A stretch of DNA of 18,028 nucleotides from contig JAISRY010000242.1 of the NCBI GenBank assembly GCA_031273385.1, positions 1-18,028 on the forward strand, in the 5' to 3' direction. Origin of the DNA: Tannerellaceae bacterium. Lineage in GTDB: Bacteria; Bacteroidota; Bacteroidia; Bacteroidales; Tannerellaceae. Under the pieces are notes generated by a model. That model made no database searches. It was not told the DNA's origin and worked only from the letters and a program-made list of their open reading frames with translations. A program made the translations under genes and the position numbers. Positions 1-6,446 of the stretch are shown here, one piece after another (within the stretch, counting starts at the first letter, position 1; every line of letters begins with the position of its first letter).

Positions 1-67
1 GCAGCGAGTGGAGACACCTCCGATCGCAAGGGCGGACGGGTCGATCGGAGGTGTCTCCACTCGCTGC
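1..67. repeat. perfect 26-bp inverted repeat (hairpin), 15-nt loop
   Basis: Bases 1-26 are exactly the reverse complement of 42-67, enclosing a 15-base GC-rich loop. The structure starts at the first base of the window, so the stem may continue to the left. There is no T-run after the right arm, so it is not a typical intrinsic terminator for rightward transcripts. It may be a palindromic intergenic repeat or an RNA hairpin at the end of an upstream transcript. Confidence 0.85.
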
Positions 68-112
68 GCTCGGTCGACATGACGTTCTTGCTTGCGCTCG
101 GTTATAATGACG
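65..112 (+). repeat. degenerate 20-bp direct repeat
   Basis: TGCGCTCGGT followed by six variable bases and GACG occurs at 65-84 and again at 93-112, with four differences in the middle. It adjoins the right arm of the first hairpin, so the two are probably parts of one composite intergenic repeat. Confidence 0.6.
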
Positions 113-167
113 GATACTATTTGTTTTTCATACGATTATGATTCGTCGTCATTATAAGTGCCCAACC

Positions 168-250
168 GTAGGGGCAGACCAGCGTGTCTGTCCCTATCCA
201 TCGAACAATGACGGGCACAATGACGGGCAGACACGCAGGTCTGCCCCTAC
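168..250. repeat. 26-bp imperfect inverted repeat (hairpin)
   Basis: 168-193 and 225-250 are reverse complements apart from two mismatches, around a 31-base loop that carries repeated ATGACGGGCA motifs. Each arm has the GTAGGGGCAGACC / GGTCTGCCCCTAC ends. It looks like a dispersed palindromic intergenic element. No promoter or terminator signature is attached to it. Confidence 0.8.
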
Positions 251-290
251 CCACAATGACGTGTTTCTCCTCGTTTTGCTTTTCTCCTAC

Positions 291-360
291 TGCATTGAGG
301 TGTCAGTCAGTGCGTTGCGCGAAAGGTGGGGCGGGGAGGGTAAAAAAACGTTTGTGGTAG
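291..360 (+). repeat. copy of dispersed GAAAGGTG repeat (arm-type)
   Basis: This stretch matches the right arm of the long inverted repeat at 12368-12488 and the copy at 16505-16581. The shared order is a degenerate CATTCGGATATCAGTCAG block, then GCGAAAGGTG, a G-rich block and AAAAAAACG. It is the most diverged of the four copies in the window. It lies about 90 bases upstream of the sppA start, just before the promoter. Confidence 0.65.
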
Positions 361-407
361 GATGATAAAAAATGGGGCGTTTGTGAGCGTGGTATATAAA
401 TAAATAG

Positions 408-416
408 TATGTTTGC
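408..416 (+). promoter_or_regulatory. -7 element of the sppA operon promoter
   Basis: TATGTTTGC fits the Bacteroidetes -7 consensus TAnnTTTG, 31 bases before the sppA start. The nearest -33-like TTTG is at 380-383. Its 24-base spacer is a few bases longer than the usual 19-21, so only the -7 element is firm. It would drive sppA-lpxK-thiL and the MarC-family gene. Confidence 0.6.
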
Positions 417-446
417 AAGGCGATAACTAATTAACAACTAAATGAT

Positions 447-2213
447 ATGAAACAGTTTTTTAAAATGATGTTCGCCTCGTTTTTGGGCGTCTTTGTGGCA
501 ACCGGTGTATTGATCATCGTGGGGATTTTTGTTGTGGCGGGAATTGTTGCCGGGCTGGGTTCCGGCTCTTCCGAATACCTGCCTAAGCCCGATACCGTCT
601 TTAAGTTGTCCTTAAACGGCGCATTGTTTGACCATGCAAAAGAAAACCCTTTTGCCTCTCTGACGGGCGATGCCGCGCCGCTTTCGCTGGAAGATGTCCT
701 GAAATCAATCCAGGTGGCGAAAAGGGAGGCGAATGTCAAGGGGATCTATGTTGAGGTCGGCAGTTTTAACGCCGGGGCAGCCAGCCTGGATGCCGTCCGT
801 CGTGCGTTGCTGGACTTTAAGGAGAGCGGTAAGTTCCTGATCGCTTATGCCGACTACTATACGCAGGGCGCTTACTATCTCTGTTCCGTCGCCGATACGG
901 TTTACCTTAATCCCCAAGGGGCGGTGGATCTGCTCGGCCTCGCTTCGCGGACGACCTTTGTGAAAGGTGCGCTGAATAAGGCGGGCATCGAGATGCAGGT
1001 GTTCAAAGTCGGCACCTACAAAGGGGCGACGGAGATGTTCACGCTCGACAAGCTAAGCGATGAAAACAGGGAGCAGATCAGCTCCTATCAACAATCTATA
1101 TGGAGCAACATCAGCGGCGGGATCGCCCAGGCGAGGAACCTGACGACAGACGATATCAACCGCTTTGCCAACGACGCATGGACGCTCCTGCCCGCCGAAA
1201 AGGCTGTCGAGGCAGGCCTTATCGACGAGCTGAACTATAAGTTTGACGTGGAAAACGCCGTCAAGGAGCTGGCCGGGCAATCCGGCGATAAGCTGAAAAC
1301 GGCCGGCGTCGATAAGCTGAAGCTGGTCAAGGAGGTGGCCAAAAAGAAAGGCGGGCGGATCGCCGTCTTTTATGTCGAGGGCGAGATTAAAGACAAGTCG
1401 ACCTACGTGCTTGACGGCGGGGTGATTATCTCCGAGAAAGCCGCCCGGGAGCTGAAGAAGCTGCGGGAGGACAAAGATGTCAAGGCGGTGGTCTTCCGCG
1501 TCAACTCCCCGGGCGGGAGCGCCTTTATTTCGGAACAGATATGGCACGAGGTGGTCAAGCTGAAAGAGGAGAAGCCGATCGTTGTCTCTATGGGCGACGT
1601 GGCCGCTTCGGGAGGGTATTATATCTCCTGCGCCGCCAGCAAGATCATTGCCGAAGAGAACACGCTGACCGGCTCGATCGGTATCTTCGGCCTTTTCCCG
1701 AACCTCACCGGCCTGTATAAGAAGCTGGATGTGACCACCGATGTGGTGAAAACGCATACATACGCCGACATGGGCGACGCGTCGCGCCCGATGCGCGAAG
1801 ATGAGAAAGCGCTCATCCAGTCCCATATCAACCATGGGTATGACCTCTTCGTTACCCGTTGCGCCGAGGGGCGGGGGATGACGAAGGAGGAGATCGACAA
1901 GATAGGGCAAGGCCGCGTATGGACAGGCCGCCAGGCGTTGGAGAGGGGGCTGGTCGATGCGATCGGCGATATCGATACGGCGGTTGAAGCGGCTGCCGAA
2001 CTGGCGGAGCTGACGGAGTATACCGTCGTCACTGTATCGGACTCCAAAAGCTTTTTCCAGGAGCTGCTGGAAAGCCAGCTGGAAGAGATCAAACTCTCTG
2101 TGGCGAAGAGCGTACTGGGGCGCGAAGAGTGGGATTTGGTCAAGACATTGAACCATGCGCGGTTGAATACCGGTATTCAGGCGCGGTTGCCCTACGATAT
2201 CCAGCCGCTGTAA
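447..2213 (+). CDS. sppA: signal peptide peptidase SppA, 67K type
   Basis: This is a membrane-anchored serine protease of family S49 that degrades signal peptides left after protein export. The 588-residue product has one N-terminal membrane segment (about residues 8-33) and two tandem S49 domains (roughly 90-270 and 302-510), the length and build of the long bacterial SppA type. The Ser/Lys dyad is visible: Lys192 in GTYKGATEMF, and Ser388 in GDVAASGGYY. The in-frame ATG at 447 puts the membrane segment in the expected place; an ATG at 442 runs straight into a stop. It is the first gene of a tight rightward cluster, with lpxK beginning 10 bases after its stop. A promoter -7 element lies just upstream. 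Family assignment is secure; its physiological substrates are not shown by the sequence. Confidence 0.96.
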   Translation: MKQFFKMMFASFLGVFVATGVLIIVGIFVVAGIVAGLGSGSSEYLPKPDTVFKLSLNGALFDHAKENPFASLTGDAAPLSLEDVLKSIQVAKREANVKGIYVEVGSFNAGAASLDAVRRALLDFKESGKFLIAYADYYTQGAYYLCSVADTVYLNPQGAVDLLGLASRTTFVKGALNKAGIEMQVFKVGTYKGATEMFTLDKLSDENREQISSYQQSIWSNISGGIAQARNLTTDDINRFANDAWTLLPAEKAVEAGLIDELNYKFDVENAVKELAGQSGDKLKTAGVDKLKLVKEVAKKKGGRIAVFYVEGEIKDKSTYVLDGGVIISEKAARELKKLREDKDVKAVVFRVNSPGGSAFISEQIWHEVVKLKEEKPIVVSMGDVAASGGYYISCAASKIIAEENTLTGSIGIFGLFPNLTGLYKKLDVTTDVVKTHTYADMGDASRPMREDEKALIQSHINHGYDLFVTRCAEGRGMTKEEIDKIGQGRVWTGRQALERGLVDAIGDIDTAVEAAAELAELTEYTVVTVSDSKSFFQELLESQLEEIKLSVAKSVLGREEWDLVKTLNHARLNTGIQARLPYDIQPL

Positions 2214-2223
2214 GGGGGGAGAG

Positions 2224-3336
2224 ATGCCGACGGGTGGCGATCACATAAAGCTGAACTATATCCTTGCCCCTCTCTCGCTCTTGTACGGGTTGGGGGTAAG
2301 GCTGCGGAACGTGCTGTTCACGTGGAAGATCCTGCCGGTGGAGGAGTATCCGATTCCGGTCATCAGTATAGGAAACCTGTCGGTGGGAGGCACCGGTAAG
2401 ACGCCTCATACGGAATACCTGATCCGGTTGTTGAAAGACAGCTACCGGGTGGCCGTACTCAGCCGGGGGTATAAACGGACGACAAGCGGCTACGTCCTGG
2501 CAAACGCGTTGAGCAACAGCCGCACCATCGGCGACGAGCCCTATCAGATGAAACGGAAGTTCCCCGATATCCTGATCGCCGTAGACAGCAACCGGCGGCG
2601 GGGGATCTCCCAGCTGCTGGAATTGCCGGAGGAGAAGCGCCCCCAGGTGATTCTCTTAGACGACGCTTTCCAGCACCGCTACGTGATTCCCTCGCTCTCT
2701 ATCGTGCTGACAGACTACAAACGGCTATTCTATAAAGACATGCTGCTCCCTGCCGGCCGCCTGCGCGAGCCTAAACGGGGGATATGCCGGGCGGATATCG
2801 TCATCGTCACCAAATGCGAGGATCAACTGAAACCGATCGACCTCCGCATCATCGAAGACGAGATCAGGATACAGGCGCATCAATTGCTCTACTTTACCCA
2901 TATCGCCTACGGGACGATCGAGCCGGCCTATCCGGCCATTGCGGCGCCCGATATCCGGAGCGGGATCAATGAGGGGGATGGGATCGTGTTGCTGGCGGGT
3001 ATTGCCGCGCCGGAGCCGTTTGTGGAGGAGGTGGAAAGGTATTCCGCCAACGTGACGGTGTTGCAGTTCCCGGATCATCATACGTTTGACAGGGATGATT
3101 TCAGGGCGGTGACGGAGGCTTTCAAGCGGCTGAAAGCGCCGGACAGGCTGATATTGACAACCGAAAAGGACGCCGCACGCCTGCAGGGTAATCCGTCCGT
3201 CCCCGAAGAGCTGAAAGAACACATCTATTATATGCCGATCACGATCCGGTTCAACGCCGGCAGCGGCACATCTTTTGACGATTTCATCAAAACACATATC
3301 ATGACTTTTCAACAGAAATTTATCTATAATACATGA
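2224..3336 (+). CDS. lpxK: tetraacyldisaccharide 4'-kinase LpxK
   Basis: The enzyme phosphorylates the 4' position of the tetraacyldisaccharide-1-phosphate lipid A precursor to give lipid IVA, at the cytoplasmic face of the inner membrane. The 370-residue product starts with a hydrophobic membrane-associating stretch (about 10-32), followed by the family Walker A region GNLSVGGTGKTP (GGTGKT at 55-60). The conserved LDDAFQHR motif has its aspartates at 146-147. The length is normal. The start at 2224 is preceded by a purine block, GGGGGGAGAG, which looks like a genuine Shine-Dalgarno sequence; few starts in this window have one. The stop overlaps the thiL start in an ATGA, implying coupled translation. 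Family assignment is secure. Confidence 0.96.
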   Translation: MPTGGDHIKLNYILAPLSLLYGLGVRLRNVLFTWKILPVEEYPIPVISIGNLSVGGTGKTPHTEYLIRLLKDSYRVAVLSRGYKRTTSGYVLANALSNSRTIGDEPYQMKRKFPDILIAVDSNRRRGISQLLELPEEKRPQVILLDDAFQHRYVIPSLSIVLTDYKRLFYKDMLLPAGRLREPKRGICRADIVIVTKCEDQLKPIDLRIIEDEIRIQAHQLLYFTHIAYGTIEPAYPAIAAPDIRSGINEGDGIVLLAGIAAPEPFVEEVERYSANVTVLQFPDHHTFDRDDFRAVTEAFKRLKAPDRLILTTEKDAARLQGNPSVPEELKEHIYYMPITIRFNAGSGTSFDDFIKTHIMTFQQKFIYNT

Positions 3337-4352
3337 CAAAAAGAACTGACATTGCCAGCTTGGGAGAGTTTGGCCTGATTCGTCATCTCACGGAGAATAT
3401 CGTATTGAAAAACGATAGTACGCAGAAAGGCGTAGGGGATGACGCCGCCGTATTGGCATATACCGACGACAAGGCGGTACTGGTGACAACCGATCTATTA
3501 TTGGAGGGCGTCCATTTCGACCTGATGTATGTCCCGCTAAAACACTTGGGCTATAAGGCCGCCGTCGTCAACTTTTCCGACATTTACGCCATGAATGGCC
3601 GTCCGAAGCAGATGACCGTCTCTTTAGGTGTTTCCAAACGCTTCTCGGTGGAGGACTTGGAAGACCTGTACGAGGGGTTGATGCTGGCTTGCGACATCTA
3701 TGGCGTCGATATCGTGGGGGGGGATACGTCCACTTCCCTGACGGGATTGACGATCAGTATCACCTGTGTGGGAGAGGCCGCAAAGGAGAGGGTCGTCTAC
3801 CGCAGCGGGGCGAAGGATACCGACCTGATTTGTGTGTCGGGCGACCTGGGCGCCGCCTATATGGGGCTTCAGCTGCTTGAACGCGAGAAGAGCGTCTTCA
3901 AAGGGGAGGCGGACTTTACGCCCGATTTCGGAGGGAAAGAGTATGTGCTGGAGCGGCAGTTGAAGCCGGAGGCGCGGCGGGATATCGTCGAGCTGCTGGC
4001 CGGCGCAGGTATCCGGCCTACCGCCATGATCGACATTTCCGACGGCCTCGCATCCGAGCTGTTGCACCTCTCGGCGGAGAGCCATACGGGTTGCCGTATT
4101 TATGAAGAGCGTATCCCGATTGATTACCAGACGGCTTCCTTAGCCGGACAATTCAATATGAACCTGACGACGGTCGCCCTGAACGGGGGCGAAGATTATG
4201 AGTTGCTGTTTACCGTCCCCCTGGCTTTGCACGACGAGGTGTCGGCCTTGAGCGGGGTAAAGGTGATCGGGCATGTGACCGGCGAAGCGTTGGGTAACTT
4301 TCTGGTGGGACGAGATGGAGGTGAAGTTGAACTAAAAGCACAAGGTTGGTAA
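3333..4352 (+). CDS. thiL: thiamine-monophosphate kinase ThiL
   Basis: ThiL uses ATP to convert thiamine monophosphate to thiamine diphosphate, the active cofactor, in the cytosol. The 339-residue product shows the AIRS/PurM-like motifs in order: GVGDDAAV (33-40), LLLEGVHFD (55-63), VNFSDIYAM (79-87), VGGDTS (128-133), MIDISDGL (232-239) and GGEDYELLF (285-293). These are the metal/ATP-binding acidic loops of the family, all intact. Its ATG overlaps the lpxK stop by 4 bases, so it is very likely co-translated with lpxK. The MarC-family gene follows after 4 bases. No TPP riboswitch is apparent in the window, in keeping with control from the upstream operon promoter. Confidence 0.95.
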   Translation: MTKRTDIASLGEFGLIRHLTENIVLKNDSTQKGVGDDAAVLAYTDDKAVLVTTDLLLEGVHFDLMYVPLKHLGYKAAVVNFSDIYAMNGRPKQMTVSLGVSKRFSVEDLEDLYEGLMLACDIYGVDIVGGDTSTSLTGLTISITCVGEAAKERVVYRSGAKDTDLICVSGDLGAAYMGLQLLEREKSVFKGEADFTPDFGGKEYVLERQLKPEARRDIVELLAGAGIRPTAMIDISDGLASELLHLSAESHTGCRIYEERIPIDYQTASLAGQFNMNLTTVALNGGEDYELLFTVPLALHDEVSALSGVKVIGHVTGEALGNFLVGRDGGEVELKAQGW

Positions 4353-4356
4353 GGAT

Positions 4357-5034
4357 ATGGCTATACACGATGTTATTTATACGTTTGTTTCTTCCCTTAT
4401 CGCCCTCTTTCCTGTGATCAATCCGATCGGGTGCGGGTTTATCGTCAATGGCTTCCTGGAGGGGCTGGATGACGAGGGGCGAAAGGTGGTGATCAAGAAA
4501 ATCATTATGAATTGTTTGCTGGTCGGGATAGGCAGCCTGGCGGTGGGGCATCTGATCCTGCTGCTGTTCGGGCTGGCTATTCCGGTCATCCAGTTGGGCG
4601 GAGGCCTGATTATCTGCAAAACCGGATTGGAATGGCTGACCGGCACGGATGCGGCAAAGACGACGGATACGACCAAAAGCTCGATGCAAAAGCTCCAGGT
4701 GGGCGATCTCGAGAAGAAGCTGTTCTATCCGATCTCTTTCCCTATCAGTATCGGGCCGGGCAGCTTATCGGTCATCTTTACCCTGATGGCGTCAGCCGCC
4801 GTAGAGGGCAACCTGCTGGTAACGGCGACCAACTATGCCATCCTCAGCCTTGCCATCGTCAGCCTGCTGGTGATCCTCTACATCTTTCTTTCGCAGGGGA
4901 CGAGGCTGATGAAGAAGCTGGGCGCATCGGGGAACATGATCATCAATAAGATGGTGGCCTTTATCACGTTCTGTATCGGCATACAGATCATTGTGACCGG
5001 TTTCGCCAAGATCTTCCACCTGGATATCCTGTGA
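4357..5034 (+). CDS. MarC/UPF0056-family integral membrane protein
   Basis: The 225-residue, very hydrophobic product has about six predicted membrane segments, near residues 8-30, 45-70, 72-92, 122-148, 153-176 and 200-222. It carries the N-terminal FPVINPIGCGFIVNGF region typical of the MarC (UPF0056) family. These are inner-membrane proteins sometimes called NAAT transporters; their true substrate is unsettled, and the E. coli namesake's supposed role in multiple-antibiotic resistance has not held up. It is the last gene of the sppA-lpxK-thiL cluster, starting 4 bases after thiL. It ends 23 bases before the convergent glycosidase gene. Family call is confident; function is not inferable from the sequence. 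Confidence 0.88.
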   Translation: MAIHDVIYTFVSSLIALFPVINPIGCGFIVNGFLEGLDDEGRKVVIKKIIMNCLLVGIGSLAVGHLILLLFGLAIPVIQLGGGLIICKTGLEWLTGTDAAKTTDTTKSSMQKLQVGDLEKKLFYPISFPISIGPGSLSVIFTLMASAAVEGNLLVTATNYAILSLAIVSLLVILYIFLSQGTRLMKKLGASGNMIINKMVAFITFCIGIQIIVTGFAKIFHLDIL

Positions 5035-5053
5035 CGCCGGCCTCCCCGCGGCG
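5035..5053. terminator. short GC hairpin between convergent genes
   Basis: CGCCG (5035-5039) can pair with CGGCG (5049-5053) around a 9-base loop, in the 23-base gap between two convergent stop codons. There is no T-run on either strand. A terminator role is only a guess from its position. Confidence 0.25.
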
Positions 5054-5057
5054 GGCG

Positions 5058-6446
5058 CTATTCCCTGACGATCAGCACCCAGTCATTGCCTCTCCCCGAT
5101 GAGGGAGGGGTGATTTCGTGCGCCGTTTCGCGGACAAGCGTACCGGCTTCCGTCAGGAGGCCGGTGCGGGGATCCATCCATTCCAGGCGGAGGTCGTTCT
5201 TCTTGGATATCCGGTGAAAGTCGAACGTCGCCGTTTCCCCGTTCGGGAAATAGACGAGGGCGAAGCCGTTGCCGCGAAGCGCGACGACCTTATGATCGTA
5301 GGCGCTGTTTTCGGAGAGGATGAGGTCATTAGCCGGCAGTCGGCTATCGTAGTCGAAACGTTCCATCAGGCGGCGGGCATGGATAAGGTCGAAAGCGCCC
5401 GGCAAGTCGAGCGACGCCTCCCAATGGCTGCCGCGCGCCAGCCCTACCGGTTCGCGCCCGGGGACAATCATCTGCCAGACGTCGTGGCAACCGTAGGTAT
5501 GCCCCAGCGCGCCGGAAAAGAGGCTCCAGTACATCGCCTGCCGGATATCCGCATCGTCGAACCAGCCCAGCGAGTCGGGCTGCCAGCAGACGGGATGGTT
5601 CTCGTAGCGCGGCTCGCCATCTAAGCAAGGTTTGACGGGGATGCGGTTGTAGTCTTTGACGATCAGCCGCTCGTAGATCTCGTAAGAGCGCTGGCAATGC
5701 CCGGTCTGCGACATGTTGAAGTCCAGCCAGGTGTTGTTGTGAAACCATTGTGCGGAGGAGTGTTCCCCCAGCGGATGGTAGGTCATCAGGTGGTTCTTGT
5801 CTACGCTTTTGATGCCTTTGGCCAGGGCGTCCCAGTTGGCATAGTTGCCGTCTCCTCCCCAGCGGTCTCCGCCGTTTATCCAGATAATGTTTTTGAAATT
5901 CCGGTATCGTTTTCCCAGCCACGCGCCGTAGGCCTGTGCGTAGGCGGGGTTGAATATTTCCGGGCCTATCCCCCACTGGCGGTTATCGACCTTGTCGCCC
6001 CACGTCGGCAGCAGCCCGACGTACAGCCCCTTTGCTTCCGCCATGCGGATGACCTTGTCCACCCACTTGAAATAGGCTTCGTTGGGGATCACCTCCGGTA
6101 TGTCTTTCAGCGGCGTTTCGCCCATTGCGTTCGGCGTATGAAGTCCGTCGAGTTCGGGCAGGATTACGGCCTGTATGACGGTAAAGCCTTTTGCGCGGCG
6201 GTTTTCGAGGTATCTTTCGGCCTCCTGTTCGTTGAGGCGGTGGAAGAGTTCCCAGGCGGTATCTGCCAGGTAGAAGAACGGCGTTCCGTCCTTGTGTTGC
6301 AGGTAACGGTCGTTTTTGGAGACCTCCAGCTTCCCGTGCGCAAAGTTGACGGAAGCGCCCGCCCATACGTCTTCCTGTGCGTGTGTGGACAGGCAGGAAG
6401 AGGAGCCGGCAATGATGAGTAGAACGGAAAATAGATAGCGTGTCAT
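5058..6446 (-). CDS. secreted DUF4038/apiosidase-like (GH140-type) glycoside hydrolase
   Basis: The 462-residue exported protein has an N-terminal hydrophobic signal (about 4-18). It could be a lipoprotein (Cys18 after SSS, a weak lipobox) or be cut after THA near residue 23. A DUF4038 (beta/alpha)8 catalytic domain spans roughly 40-350, then a small beta-rich collagen-binding-like C-terminal domain (about 365-462). The family includes GH140 apiosidases that cleave apiose linkages in rhamnogalacturonan II. Candidate catalytic acids are Asp194 in NGGDRWGG and Glu278 in CLDGEPRYE, located as in the characterised apiosidase. The true substrate is unproven, as DUF4038 proteins vary. Its ATG overlaps the antiporter stop (ATGA), so it is the second gene of that operon and far from any SusC/SusD pair on its own strand. 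Confidence 0.85.
   Translation of the reverse strand: MTRYLFSVLLIIAGSSSCLSTHAQEDVWAGASVNFAHGKLEVSKNDRYLQHKDGTPFFYLADTAWELFHRLNEQEAERYLENRRAKGFTVIQAVILPELDGLHTPNAMGETPLKDIPEVIPNEAYFKWVDKVIRMAEAKGLYVGLLPTWGDKVDNRQWGIGPEIFNPAYAQAYGAWLGKRYRNFKNIIWINGGDRWGGDGNYANWDALAKGIKSVDKNHLMTYHPLGEHSSAQWFHNNTWLDFNMSQTGHCQRSYEIYERLIVKDYNRIPVKPCLDGEPRYENHPVCWQPDSLGWFDDADIRQAMYWSLFSGALGHTYGCHDVWQMIVPGREPVGLARGSHWEASLDLPGAFDLIHARRLMERFDYDSRLPANDLILSENSAYDHKVVALRGNGFALVYFPNGETATFDFHRISKKNDLRLEWMDPRTGLLTEAGTLVRETAHEITPPSSGRGNDWVLIVRE

Larger units (their letters stand above)
1..446. other. repeat-rich non-coding region upstream of sppA
   Basis: No convincing gene is visible. The one longer frame (138-365) reads across a hairpin and a dispersed repeat and has no recognisable domain. 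The stretch holds two long hairpins (1-67 and 168-250), a degenerate 20-bp direct repeat, scattered AATGACGG motifs, a copy of a repeat found elsewhere in the window (291-360), and the promoter of the sppA operon near its right end. Confidence 0.75.

Noticed and set aside
138..365. 75-codon rightward frame upstream of sppA
   Set aside because: It spans a hairpin and a dispersed repeat and shows no protein-like features.
1053..2156. 367-codon open frame on the minus strand opposite sppA
   Set aside because: It is a codon-bias shadow of a clear S49 peptidase; its translation has no domain and an odd His/Arg/Gln/Asp-rich composition.
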